From Anaerolineaceae bacterium (GTDB lineage: Bacteria; Chloroflexota; Anaerolineae; Anaerolineales; Anaerolineaceae), in the NCBI GenBank assembly GCA_003524305.1, contig DQHW01000022.1:238-28337 (forward strand): 28,100 nt of DNA, given 5' to 3'. A program made the translations under genes and the position numbers. Within the stretch, counting starts at the first letter, position 1. Each line of letters opens with the position of its first letter. Positions 1 through 7,702 of this stretch are shown here, in pieces. Below the pieces are notes generated by a model. It made no database searches and had not been told where the DNA came from. It worked only from the letters and a program-made list of their open reading frames with translations.

Positions 1-1
1 A

Positions 2-190
2 AAACCCCAAAAGGGTGTTGTTCTGGCTGCTGGCCCTGGCGACCGTGACGAAGACGGCGATCGCATTGAAATGGATGTCAAAGTCGGCGATACCGTTTTG
101 TTCGCCAAATACGGCGGCACCGAGATCAAGGTTGACGGCAAGAAATTGTTGATTTTGCGCGAGAGCGATCTGCTCGCAATTGTTGGTTAA
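2..190 (+). CDS. groES: GroES co-chaperonin, 3' part (5' end outside the window)
   Basis: GroES forms the heptameric lid of the GroEL folding chamber in the cytoplasm. The frame from base 2 to the TAA at 188-190 encodes the last 62 residues. They contain the family's GVVLAAGPG segment, the DVKVGDTVLFAKYGGTEIK strand region and the C-terminal LLILRESDLLAIV, which match GroES/Cpn10 closely. The start codon and mobile loop lie upstream of the window. groL follows 33 bases later, so this is the usual groES-groL operon, probably one transcript; its promoter is not visible here. Identification rests on sequence motifs and on the neighbour. Confidence 0.96.
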   Translation, partial: KPQKGVVLAAGPGDRDEDGDRIEMDVKVGDTVLFAKYGGTEIKVDGKKLLILRESDLLAIVG

Positions 191-223
191 TTCGCTATTA
201 TTCAATTAAAGGAGTAAACACCT

Positions 224-1864
224 ATGGCAGCAAAACAACTGGTATTTGGTGAAGAAGCACGACGTAAGCTCAAGAACGGCATCGACGTAGTCGCTGCTGC
301 TGTTGTCACCACCCTCGGACCCAAAGGCCGCAACGTGGCCATTGACCGCAAATTTGGCTCCCCCACCATCACGCATGACGGCGTGACCGTAGCCAAAGAG
401 ATCGAACTGGATGACCCCTACGAAAATATGGGCGCCCAATTGATCAAAGAAGCCGCCACCAAGACCAACGACATCGCTGGCGACGGCACCACCACCTCGA
501 CCCTGCTCGCTCACTCCATTGTGACCGAAGGCCTCAAGACCCTGGCCGCCGGCGGCAACCCGATGCTCTTGAAACACGGCATCGAAATCGCCACCGCCAA
601 AGTTTCTGAAAAAATTAAAGGTTTCGCCACCCCCATTTCAACCCGCCAGGATATTGCTTCCGTGGCCACCACCTCCGCTCAAGACGCCTCGATTGGCGAA
701 TTGATCGCCGACGTGATGGATAAAGTGGGCAAAGACGGCGTCATCACCGTTGAAGAATCCAAAGGTCTTGAATTCGAAAAAGAATACGTCGAAGGGATGC
801 AGTTCGACCGCGGTTACATCTCGGCTTACTTCATCACCGATTCCGACAAGATGGAATCCATCATCCCCGAACCTTACATCCTGATCTACGACAAGAAGAT
901 CTCTGCCGCCCAGGATATCGTCCCCATCCTCGAAAAACTCGTCCAGACCGGCAAACGCGACCTCGTGATCATTGCTGAAGATATTGACGGCGAAGCACTT
1001 GCCACTTTGGTCCTCAACAAACTGCGAGGCATGTTGAACGTTTTGGCCGTCAAAGCCCCCGGCTTCGGCGATCGCCGCAAAGCCATGATGCAAGATCTCG
1101 CCATCCTCACCGGCGCCCAGGTCATTTCTGAAGAGACCGGCCGCAAGCTCGAGACCGTGGTCATCGCTGACCTCGGCCGCGCCGAAAAGATCACCGCTGA
1201 CAAAGACAATACCACCGTCATCGGCGGCAAAGGCGAAGAAGCCCAGATCAAGGGCCGCATCGAACAAATCCGTGTCGAAATCGACAAGACCACCAGCGAT
1301 TACGACCGCGAGAAGTTGCAAGAACGTTTGGCCAAGCTCTCTGGCGGCGTTGCCATCATCCGTGTTGGTGCAGCCACCGAGACCGAACTGAAAGAAAAGA
1401 AACATCGTGTCGAAGACGCCCTCTCAGCAACCCGTGCGGCTGTTGAAGAAGGCATCGTCCCCGGCGGTGGTGTGGCGCTGATCAATGCCGCATCCGCTTT
1501 GGATGACGTAAAGCTCGACAGCGAAGACGAACAAATCGGCGTCAAGATCGTCCGCAAGGCGCTCGAAATGCCCATGCGCAAGATCGTTGAAAATGCCGGC
1601 AAAGACGGCGCCGTGATCGTTGAAGGTGTCAAAGCTGCCCAGAAGGCACAGAAGAACACCAACGTTGGTTATGACGTCATCCGCGACGACTATATCGACA
1701 TGATTAAGGGCGGCCTGGGCGATCCTGCCAAGGTGACCCGTGGTGCACTCGAGAATGCAGCTTCCATCGCTGCCATGATCCTCACCACCGAAGCATTGAT
1801 CACCGACCTGCCTGACAAGAACCCCCCCGCCATGCCCGCCGGCGGTCCCCCGATGGATTACTAA
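224..1864 (+). CDS. groL: Chaperonin GroEL (60 kDa)
   Basis: GroEL is the ATP-driven 14-mer cytoplasmic chaperonin. The 546-residue length is normal. Visible family motifs are TLGPKGRNV (about 30-38), the ATP-binding loop GDGTTT (about 86-91) with Asp87, and GGGVALINA in the second equatorial segment (about 410-420). The start ATG is preceded by a strong Shine-Dalgarno AAAGGAG at 208-214. The C-terminus ends in a short Pro/Gly-rich tail (PAMPAGGPPMDY) rather than a long GGM repeat. A perfect 13-bp hairpin begins 18 bases after the stop. Together with groES upstream it forms the chaperonin operon. A long open antisense frame exists opposite it and is rejected as a codon-bias shadow. Confidence 0.98.
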   Translation: MAAKQLVFGEEARRKLKNGIDVVAAAVVTTLGPKGRNVAIDRKFGSPTITHDGVTVAKEIELDDPYENMGAQLIKEAATKTNDIAGDGTTTSTLLAHSIVTEGLKTLAAGGNPMLLKHGIEIATAKVSEKIKGFATPISTRQDIASVATTSAQDASIGELIADVMDKVGKDGVITVEESKGLEFEKEYVEGMQFDRGYISAYFITDSDKMESIIPEPYILIYDKKISAAQDIVPILEKLVQTGKRDLVIIAEDIDGEALATLVLNKLRGMLNVLAVKAPGFGDRRKAMMQDLAILTGAQVISEETGRKLETVVIADLGRAEKITADKDNTTVIGGKGEEAQIKGRIEQIRVEIDKTTSDYDREKLQERLAKLSGGVAIIRVGAATETELKEKKHRVEDALSATRAAVEEGIVPGGGVALINAASALDDVKLDSEDEQIGVKIVRKALEMPMRKIVENAGKDGAVIVEGVKAAQKAQKNTNVGYDVIRDDYIDMIKGGLGDPAKVTRGALENAASIAAMILTTEALITDLPDKNPPAMPAGGPPMDY

Positions 1865-1882
1865 AATAAACTAGATTGACAC

Positions 1883-1913
1883 AGTCCCCGAAATCTTCCA
1901 GATTTCGGGGACT
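1883..1913 (+). terminator. Hairpin after groL, probable transcript end
   Basis: A perfect 13-bp inverted repeat (AGTCCCCGAAATC at 1883-1895, its complement at 1901-1913) with a 5-nt loop lies 18 bases after the groL stop. There is no U-run after it, so it is either a weak terminator or a 3'-end stabilising structure. Its stem resembles the third hairpin of this intergenic region (10 of 12 bases of the arm). Confidence 0.6.
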
Positions 1914-1938
1914 TGCAATAAACGAGTCATGAGCAAGA

Positions 1939-2011
1939 AATCGCGTTTAGGGCAAGACCCCCGCGGTTGATTATTGAGATTCGCCTACTGCAAACAAAAC
2001 CGCGGGGGTCT
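1939..2011. repeat. Intergenic palindrome with conserved header, copy 1
   Basis: A 14-bp perfect inverted repeat (AGACCCCCGCGGTT at 1955-1968 and its complement at 1998-2011) encloses a 29-nt loop. It is preceded by a header at 1939-1958 that matches the header of the next palindrome (2047-2066) at 16 of 20 positions. The stem sequences of the two elements differ, so only the header is conserved between them. A T-run (TTTTT) follows at 2023-2027, so it could also help terminate transcription. Confidence 0.6.
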
Positions 2012-2046
2012 GAATTTAGGGGTTTTTGATATCGGTGACATGCATT

Positions 2047-2095
2047 AATCACGTTTAGGACATGTCTCCGAATTCTTAAAACAGAATTCGGAGAC
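2047..2095. repeat. Intergenic palindrome with conserved header, copy 2
   Basis: The header at 2047-2066 (16 of 20 bases shared with 1939-1958) leads into a hairpin with arms GTCTCCGAATTC at 2064-2075 and its complement at 2084-2095; one further T-A pair closes the loop. The arm is related to the groL-proximal hairpin (GTCCCCGAAATC). An 11-mer, CAGATTTCGGG, found in the first hairpin (1899-1909) recurs at 2105-2115. The whole 280-base gap therefore holds a small repeat family followed by the promoter of the next gene. Confidence 0.6.
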
Positions 2096-2131
2096 TGTAT
2101 AAGTCAGATTTCGGGAATTTTTCATCTAGAG

Positions 2132-2137
2132 TATAAT
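2132..2137 (+). promoter_or_regulatory. -10 box (TATAAT), leaderless-type promoter of the foldase gene
   Basis: A consensus TATAAT ends 7 bases before the ATG at 2145, which places the expected transcription start at or next to the start codon. No Shine-Dalgarno sequence precedes the ATG (CTTACAA). The -35 at the expected spacing (around 2109-2114) is weak. Confidence 0.6.
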
Positions 2138-2144
2138 CTTACAA

Positions 2145-3020
2145 ATGAAACGACTACTTTTTCCCATTCTGATGATGCTCATCATGCTTTCAGCCTGCAA
2201 CAAGGCTACCCCCACCGCCGCGCCGACGGAGCTGCCGACAGCCACCCTGCCGCCCACCCCCACCCCGCTGCCCATGGCAGTGCGTGTGAATGGCGAGGGC
2301 ATCTTGCTCAGCGATTACCAGGCGGAGCTTGCCCGTTTGCAGCAAGCCCAGACCGAACTAAACCAGGTCACCACCCCAGAAGAGCAACGCGACCGCATTA
2401 TCAATAATTACGTGGATTTACTGCTGCTCGCCCAGGCCGCCGCCCAAAACGGTTTCATCCTGGATGACGCGACCCTGCAAGCCAGACTCGACAAGCTGGC
2501 CACAGACGCCGGTGGCGCTGAGCAGCTATCCGCGTGGCAGGCAGCCAATGGATACACCGCCGACTCTTTCAAAACCGCCCTGCGTCTCGAAATCACGGCA
2601 GTCTGGCAGCGCGATCAGATCATCAACAGCGTGCCCACCACTGCCGAGCAGATCCACGCTTTGCAGATATTGGTGCAAGACGAGGCCAATGCGCTGGATG
2701 CTTTGCAAAAACTCAAAGATGGCACGAATTTTGCAGAGTTAGCTCTTATATATGACCCCACCGCAGGTGGGGACCTCGGATGGTTCGCCGCCGGTACTCT
2801 AACCCAACCCGAAGTGGATGCAGCGGTTTTCGCGCTTCAAATCGGTCAATTTACCGAGGTGATCAAGAGCGCAATCGGCTATCACATCCTCTACGTCGTA
2901 GACCGCGAACCCGAGCATCCGCTCTCTGTGGATGGCAGGCGCATCCTTCAGGAGGCCGCGCTGGCCAAGTGGCTTGAAGCCGCGCGGGCAGCCAGCAGCA
3001 TCGAAGTACTGGTGCAGTAA
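2145..3020 (+). CDS. Lipoprotein peptidyl-prolyl isomerase / foldase (SurA-PrsA-PpiC type)
   Basis: This is a 291-residue predicted extracytoplasmic foldase. The N-terminus is a lipoprotein signal peptide with the lipobox LSAC (Cys18), followed by a Thr/Pro/Ala-rich linker (about 20-42). Residues about 44-160 resemble the helical SurA-N/PrsA chaperone region. Residues about 165-270 form a PpiC-type parvulin domain, shown by AEQIHALQILV, the GGDLGWF motif and the FTEVIKSAIGYHILYVVDRE ending. Parvulins accelerate proline isomerisation in exported proteins. The gene is 29 bases upstream of a membrane protein with a similar Pro/Thr-rich linker, probably co-transcribed. Its mRNA looks leaderless. 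Activity is inferred from the family; the natural clients are unknown. Confidence 0.9.
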   Translation: MKRLLFPILMMLIMLSACNKATPTAAPTELPTATLPPTPTPLPMAVRVNGEGILLSDYQAELARLQQAQTELNQVTTPEEQRDRIINNYVDLLLLAQAAAQNGFILDDATLQARLDKLATDAGGAEQLSAWQAANGYTADSFKTALRLEITAVWQRDQIINSVPTTAEQIHALQILVQDEANALDALQKLKDGTNFAELALIYDPTAGGDLGWFAAGTLTQPEVDAAVFALQIGQFTEVIKSAIGYHILYVVDREPEHPLSVDGRRILQEAALAKWLEAARAASSIEVLVQ

Positions 3021-3049
3021 CACTCTCAACATCGACAGCGGAGCAAGTA

Positions 3050-3793
3050 ATGAACTTTACCGATCATGATGAGCTTGACAGGCGCATGAAACGCCGCAAA
3101 CGCCGCCAACGCAGTGACGTCTTCTGGAATATTCTGACCGTCCTCACCCTTCTGGCCTCCATTGGCTTGATCGGGGCGCTGCTCATGATCTATTCAAATC
3201 CGTTCATCTCGATCAATCCGTTTCCGCCGCCCACCCTGCCCGTGTTGGTCATCATCCCCACTTCGACGGCCACCCCGGTCGTTCTGCCCCCCACATGGAC
3301 GCCGACCGTAGGTATTACGGAGACTCCAGCACCAGCCACATCTACACCCGTCATTTTACCGAGTGAGACAGATGCTTCAATTGAGGTCTTTCCTACTGCT
3401 GCAGGTAATTCACTTTATACTTTTGGGCTGCAGGCTACCCCTTCAGCGGTGAACAGCGAAACCTTCAAGCCGTCAACAGGCTGCGCCTGGCAGGGCATCG
3501 CCGGTCAGGTGCTCGATCTGCAAGGCAGACACCTGGTCAATATTGGCATCGTGCTCAAGGGAACCTACAACGGCAAGACCATCAGCACACAATCCATTTC
3601 GGGCACCCACACTGAATACGGCGATTCAGGCTACGAATTCCCTTTGGGCACAACCCCAATAGCCTCAACCGGTTTACTCTCCATCCAGTTGGTGGATCAA
3701 TCAGGCATGCCGCTCTCAGAGCAGGTCATCTTTGACACCTTCGATACCTGTGACAAGAACCTGGTGCTGATCAATTTCAGGCAAGTAAAATAA
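3050..3793 (+). CDS. Single-helix membrane protein with Pro/Thr-rich linker, function unknown
   Basis: The protein has 247 residues. A basic cytoplasmic N-terminus (RRMKRRKRRQR, about 11-21) is followed by one membrane helix (about 26-48) and a long Pro/Thr-rich extracytoplasmic linker (about 55-105, repeated TPT/TSTP motifs). A C-terminal domain of about 110 residues begins near the STGCAWQGIAGQVLD segment and ends FDTCDKNLVLINFRQVK. The two cysteines in that domain could form a disulfide. The beta-rich pattern is reminiscent of carboxypeptidase-regulatory-like folds, but I do not recognise a named family. A GGAG site precedes the ATG. It sits 29 bases after the foldase gene and ends 4 bases from the convergent stop of the next gene. 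Confidence 0.8.
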   Translation: MNFTDHDELDRRMKRRKRRQRSDVFWNILTVLTLLASIGLIGALLMIYSNPFISINPFPPPTLPVLVIIPTSTATPVVLPPTWTPTVGITETPAPATSTPVILPSETDASIEVFPTAAGNSLYTFGLQATPSAVNSETFKPSTGCAWQGIAGQVLDLQGRHLVNIGIVLKGTYNGKTISTQSISGTHTEYGDSGYEFPLGTTPIASTGLLSIQLVDQSGMPLSEQVIFDTFDTCDKNLVLINFRQVK

Positions 3794-3797
3794 TCTT

Positions 3798-6047
3798 TTA
3801 GAGAAACATTGAAAGCTGGGTGGCGTCTTCCTGGCTGATGGGATCAGAATCGATCAACAGATCCCACAGGTCGCGTGAGATGTCTTTTCGGCTTGAAAGT
3901 TCGCGCAGAGTGCGAAACTTGAGGAAGTGCCAGCGCTGCGTCACGCGCTCTCGCAGCCAGGGGTCGCGATCCAGTTTATAGCGGATCAAACCTGACCTGC
4001 TGCCCGGGAACAAAAACACACATTCAACATTATCATCAGTTTCAGCCGCCAACCAGCGGCTCATCCCGGCAGAGGATGTAAAGAACAAGCGGTAAACCAG
4101 GCTGCCATCTGTCTTTGGGTCAATCCAGTCAATCGGGTTATCGCCATCCGCGGCCAGACTCAATCTGCCAGCCAGGCTGAGCAGTTGCAGTTGGATGTCA
4201 GCCATGTCTTGCTGGCGGCTGTCATATTTTTCACTTTCGCGAATGCGCCACTTCCGTGCAGCTTTATCCAGCTCGGCGTAGGATTGCAAGCAAACCTCCA
4301 CCAGCTCAGCGGGCGGGGTCAGATAACCGGTAAAACGTGAGTTCATCTCTTGCTGCACATCCGCGGTTGAAATCTCGGATTCTTCTTGCAGCAGGTTGAC
4401 CACCTCTTTCTCAACCCTGTCCGCGAGTGATGCCTGGCAGCCTTCCGGCTGAACAAGCCACCAAAAGCCGCTGACCAGGTCCTGGGTGGTTGCATCCATC
4501 CGCCGCAGGAATTTGCGATCTGCAAAAACCTTGAGAATCTCTTCATGTATATTGGTCACCAAGTCATAGGTCATCTGCTGAATGGAAACAGGAAAAGCTT
4601 CATTGACGGATAATGAAGCCATGACGGCTGTGTAGAGCTGCAAATAGCGGCAAGGCTCGCCAATGTGCATCAAAGATGAATGAATGGCCTCGCGAATGAT
4701 CTTGTGCAGGTTGACCTTTTTAACCTCGCGGTTGGCTGGCTGCGCGCTCCACTCGGTCTGAATGGGATGCTGCTCATCTTTATAAGCCAGACCGGTTAAC
4801 TGCAGGTTGCCAGAACAGCAGGCTTCAAAAGCCGCGGCAACAAAACCAGGCACAGGTTCAGGGATCAAACAAAATGCAGGGCTGCCCAGCTTGATCATCC
4901 GTGCCGCGGGTGCCAGCGCGGAGTTTAGCGCGTTGGCATGCCAATACCAGTCAAAGCGCTGCCTTTCAAGCACGTTCTTGAAATTGGCGGCCGTCTCTTT
5001 GCCCCATACCCATGAACACCACAGCGTCGAAAGACTCCAAAACACCTGGTTTGGGCGGGGCAGCACACAACAGACGGATTCAAGGGATATCGCAGGTTTC
5101 TGCTGCAGCAGATCACGCATACGGCCTTGATAGAGGCAGATGCCTCCCCCTTCAGGAAGGTCAGGCCAGCGGGTAACCGAAATGGATTTCTCGCGAATGC
5201 ACCATGCGTCTATGCACTTTTCAAGAGCCAGCCACAGGTTATGCTCGACATATTCCGATGGAATGTTAAACACCCTCGGACGCTCATTGCCATCCCCGGC
5301 AGGCCACAAAGAATGACCGGCTTCAAGTGCTGATAGCAAGAGGGCATCCATCAGTTCGCGGCGGGCCGGTGAAAGCGACATGCCTTCAATCTTGTTGATC
5401 AAGGTAAAGAGCACATACAATGACCTGGGAGCATAGACCTTGAGCAGTTCCTCAAGGTTGGCGCGTGCGGCGCGGGTCAATTCCGGTATCTTTTCAAGCG
5501 CCCTGGCGCGGTGCAGCGGATCGGAGCGCTTATAGGGTGCCAACCGCTCGATATCCGTCTCGCTGATCAGGTGTTCACCCTCGTCTCCACAGGCGGTACA
5601 ACGATAATATTTGGCATAAGGTGTTTCTTCTGACTTGCGCCACAAGAAGTAATCTGCAGCGACTTCTCTGCCGCAAGTGGTGCAGCGTGTAAGATAAAGG
5701 TTCTGTATGTGTCCCTGCAAGCGCTCATCCCCTTTTTTTTGCACGGAGAGTTCACGCAGCACAGATTGAAATTCGGTTTTGACAGGCGCCTGCGCCAGAA
5801 TTTGCAGTTCAAACGCCACCACGGGGTTATTCGCAGCGACCAGCACCTTATATCCGGCTTCGGCCATCTCGAGAATGGCAGCCGGTGAGGCGCCAATGGG
5901 TTCCAAGACCCATGAGCCTGGCGATGCGTGCTGTGCAAGCCATTTTCGCACAACTCCGGCAGGGTGTTGAGGCAAGTATCGGTTGAAGGGAACTTCGAGT
6001 GCAATCCCCTCCCCCTCAAGATAGGTGAGAAATCCAGGTTCATTCAT
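3798..6047 (-). CDS. Degenerate Zn-ribbon DNA-methylase-like protein, probably not an active methylase
   Basis: A large protein (749 residues from the start chosen). Its layout follows the adenine-specific DNA methylases with an inserted Zn-ribbon (COG1743-like). A motif-I-like strand reads VLEPIGASPAAIL (about 47-59) where active enzymes have a DPF-GSGTT pattern. A Zn-ribbon has Cys pairs CTTC and CTAC (about 122-125 and 150-153). The catalytic DPPY position appears as LPRPN (about 329-333). A long C-terminal extension (about 450-749) is not recognised. Start choice: upstream in-frame ATGs overlap a promoter (TTGAAT at 6077-6082, 16-bp spacer, TATGAT at 6055-6060), and the ATG at 6047 lies 7 bases after the -10, so a leaderless start there fits best; an annotation starting at 6086 is possible. 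It lies between unrelated housekeeping genes with no restriction partner. The fold call is by eye. Confidence 0.7.
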   Translation of the reverse strand: MNEPGFLTYLEGEGIALEVPFNRYLPQHPAGVVRKWLAQHASPGSWVLEPIGASPAAILEMAEAGYKVLVAANNPVVAFELQILAQAPVKTEFQSVLRELSVQKKGDERLQGHIQNLYLTRCTTCGREVAADYFLWRKSEETPYAKYYRCTACGDEGEHLISETDIERLAPYKRSDPLHRARALEKIPELTRAARANLEELLKVYAPRSLYVLFTLINKIEGMSLSPARRELMDALLLSALEAGHSLWPAGDGNERPRVFNIPSEYVEHNLWLALEKCIDAWCIREKSISVTRWPDLPEGGGICLYQGRMRDLLQQKPAISLESVCCVLPRPNQVFWSLSTLWCSWVWGKETAANFKNVLERQRFDWYWHANALNSALAPAARMIKLGSPAFCLIPEPVPGFVAAAFEACCSGNLQLTGLAYKDEQHPIQTEWSAQPANREVKKVNLHKIIREAIHSSLMHIGEPCRYLQLYTAVMASLSVNEAFPVSIQQMTYDLVTNIHEEILKVFADRKFLRRMDATTQDLVSGFWWLVQPEGCQASLADRVEKEVVNLLQEESEISTADVQQEMNSRFTGYLTPPAELVEVCLQSYAELDKAARKWRIRESEKYDSRQQDMADIQLQLLSLAGRLSLAADGDNPIDWIDPKTDGSLVYRLFFTSSAGMSRWLAAETDDNVECVFLFPGSRSGLIRYKLDRDPWLRERVTQRWHFLKFRTLRELSSRKDISRDLWDLLIDSDPISQEDATQLSMFL

Positions 6048-6054
6048 CCCATTT

Positions 6055-6082
6055 ATCATATACGAAATTGCCATTAATTCAA
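6055..6082 (-). promoter_or_regulatory. Promoter of the methylase-like gene, leaderless type
   Basis: Reading on the minus strand, TTGAAT (6082-6077), a 16-bp spacer and TATGAT (6060-6055) are followed 7 bases later by the ATG at 6047. No Shine-Dalgarno sequence is present. This decides the start codon of the downstream gene. Confidence 0.6.
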
Positions 6083-6095
6083 ACAAGCAAAATCA

Positions 6096-6128
6096 AAAAA
6101 GCACCACCTAAAAAGATGGCGCCTTTTT
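6096..6128 (-). terminator. Intrinsic terminator of trpB2
   Basis: On the minus strand a stem of about 13 pairs with one bulged G (AAAAAGGCGCCATC pairing with GGTGGTGCTTTTT) ends in a run of T and lies just after the trpB2 stop at 6159. It also separates trpB2 from the promoter of the following minus-strand gene. Confidence 0.8.
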
Positions 6129-6158
6129 GAATAAAGAGAGAGAGATACTGTTTTTCGG

Positions 6159-7538
6159 TTATACCAGTGCGTTTTCTTTGATGGCAGGGATGTGTTGGCG
6201 AATATTTTTTACAGCTTCATCCGGAAGGGCGTAATCTTCCATTTGGCCGGTCAGGTATTTATTGTAAGAGGAGAGATCAAAATGACCATGCCCCGAGAGA
6301 TTGAAGAGGATGACTTTCTTCTCACCTGTTTTCTTGGCTTCAAGCGCTTCATTGATGGCTGCCAATATAGCGTGGGATGATTCAGGAGCGGGCAAGAGAC
6401 CCTCCGTTCGGGCAAAAAGGACGGCAGCCTCAAAAACCTTGGTTTGAGAAACAGCTACAGCTTCAACCAAACCCTGCGCGTAAAGTGATGAAAGCGTGGG
6501 TGCCATACCGTGATAGCGCAATCCGCCTGAATGGATGGAGGCAGGCATAAAATCTGCTCCGAGTGTATACATTTTGCAGATGGGTGCAGAACAGGCAGTG
6601 TCACCATAATCAAAAGCGTAAATACCGCGTGTCAGAGATGGCGCGGCATCCGGTTCAACCGCGAGAAGCCGGGTACGCTGTCCGTTTTTGAGATTTTCGC
6701 GCAAGAAGGGGAATGCGATACCCGCGAAATTCGATCCGCCGCCCACACAGCCGATGACCACATCTGGATATTCATTGGCCATGTCCATTTGCTTGAGGGC
6801 TTCTTCACCAATGACAGATTGGTGGAGCAGCACATGATGCAAGACCGAACCAAGGCCGTATTTTTTGCCGCCGTTTGACGAGGCAGCCATTTCTACCGCT
6901 TCAGAGATGGCGATGCCCAATGAACCAGGGTTATTGGCATCTTCGGCAAGCAATTTTTGGCCGTAATGCGTCTTGGGGCTTGGGCTGGCGTTGACTTCAG
7001 CGCCATAGGTTTCCATCAAAAAACGGCGATAAGGTTTCTGATCATAAGACACGCGCACCATGTAAACTTCAAGCGGCATGTCGTAAAACTGGCAGGCCAT
7101 TGAAAGTGCAGAACCCCACTGACCAGCCCCTGTTTCGGTGGTCATGGCTTTGGTTCCAGCGATCTTGTTGTAATAAGCCTGTGCAATCGCTGTATTCGAT
7201 TTATGACTGCCTGATGGAGAAACCCCTTCATATTTAAAGTAAATGTGGGCAGGGGTTCCGAGTGCTTTTTCAAGTCGTCTTGCACGAATGAGTGGTGTCG
7301 GCCTCCAAAGTTTATAAGCTTCACGCACTTCTTCGGGGATGTCAATGTAGCGGTCCATGCTGACTTCCTGCTCGATCAGCCCCATCGGGAAGAGGACAGA
7401 AAGAAAATCAGGGGTAACCGGCTCATTGGTCATGGGGTTCAATACGGCCTCAGGGGCTACGGGTGAATCTGCATTAATGTTGTACCAGGCTCGCGGAATG
7501 TCGTTTTCATTCAGCAGGTATTTCGTTTGCTCTTCCAT
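6159..7538 (-). CDS. trpB: Tryptophan synthase beta chain, TrpB2 type
   Basis: This PLP enzyme condenses indole with L-serine to give L-tryptophan. Its 459 residues fit the longer TrpB2 subfamily (TrpB1 is about 400). The PLP lysine is in GSHKSN (Lys113), the catalytic-site glutamate segment is TETGAGQWG (about 134-142, with the TrpB2-type Trp instead of His), and the phosphate-binding loop is GCVGGGSN (about 263-270). A strong AAAGGAG precedes the ATG. No trpA or other trp gene is adjacent, so it probably works as a stand-alone indole-using enzyme, as known for many TrpB2 proteins. Expression is controlled by the upstream T-box with a UGG specifier, which independently supports the tryptophan assignment. 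Confidence 0.95.
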   Translation of the reverse strand: MEEQTKYLLNENDIPRAWYNINADSPVAPEAVLNPMTNEPVTPDFLSVLFPMGLIEQEVSMDRYIDIPEEVREAYKLWRPTPLIRARRLEKALGTPAHIYFKYEGVSPSGSHKSNTAIAQAYYNKIAGTKAMTTETGAGQWGSALSMACQFYDMPLEVYMVRVSYDQKPYRRFLMETYGAEVNASPSPKTHYGQKLLAEDANNPGSLGIAISEAVEMAASSNGGKKYGLGSVLHHVLLHQSVIGEEALKQMDMANEYPDVVIGCVGGGSNFAGIAFPFLRENLKNGQRTRLLAVEPDAAPSLTRGIYAFDYGDTACSAPICKMYTLGADFMPASIHSGGLRYHGMAPTLSSLYAQGLVEAVAVSQTKVFEAAVLFARTEGLLPAPESSHAILAAINEALEAKKTGEKKVILFNLSGHGHFDLSSYNKYLTGQMEDYALPDEAVKNIRQHIPAIKENALV

Positions 7539-7585
7539 GGCTTCTCCTTTGTGAATCGAATAATATTGACTGCGCTTTTACTGCG

Positions 7586-7627
7586 GGCTGAAATCCATCA
7601 GCCACTATAGGCTGAAGAACATCAGCC
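7586..7627 (-). repeat. Tandem small hairpins in the trpB2 5' leader
   Basis: Two consecutive short hairpins share the stem GGCTGA/TCAGCC: one at 7627-7610 and one at 7603-7586 (minus-strand reading), a tandem repeat with a period of 24 bases. They lie between the T-box terminator and the Shine-Dalgarno site of trpB2. Their role is unknown; they may protect the 5' end of the read-through transcript. Confidence 0.55.
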
Positions 7628-7645
7628 ACCACGGGGACGGAGAAT

Positions 7646-7702
7646 AAAAAAACGCCCGTCCCTATCGACGGCGAAAAAATCGCCATACAAGGGGACGGAC
7701 GT
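7646..7702 (-). terminator. Regulated T-box terminator of trpB2
   Basis: On the minus strand a long stem pairs ACGTCCGTCCC (7702-7692) with GGGACGGGCG (7662-7653) and GGCGA (7684-7680) with TCGCC (7674-7670), followed by TTTTTTT (7652-7646). It is mutually exclusive with the T-box antiterminator just upstream. A second CCGTCCCC at 7640-7633, after the T-run, could also pair with the GGGACGGG arm. Confidence 0.85.

Noticed and set aside
638..1405. Long open frame antisense to groL (255 codons)
   Set aside because: It is fully opposite a certain gene, has a Phe/Asp/Gly-rich composition typical of a codon-bias shadow, and no ribosome-binding site or family resemblance.
5567..6043. Open frame of 158 codons overlapping the methylase-like gene on the same strand
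   Set aside because: It lies in another frame inside a longer gene with better coding character and a promoter; the translation has no recognisable domain.
3798..6047. Restriction-modification or phage-defence locus around the methylase-like gene
   Set aside because: There is no nuclease, specificity subunit, helicase or integrase nearby, the catalytic motif is missing and the neighbours are housekeeping genes.
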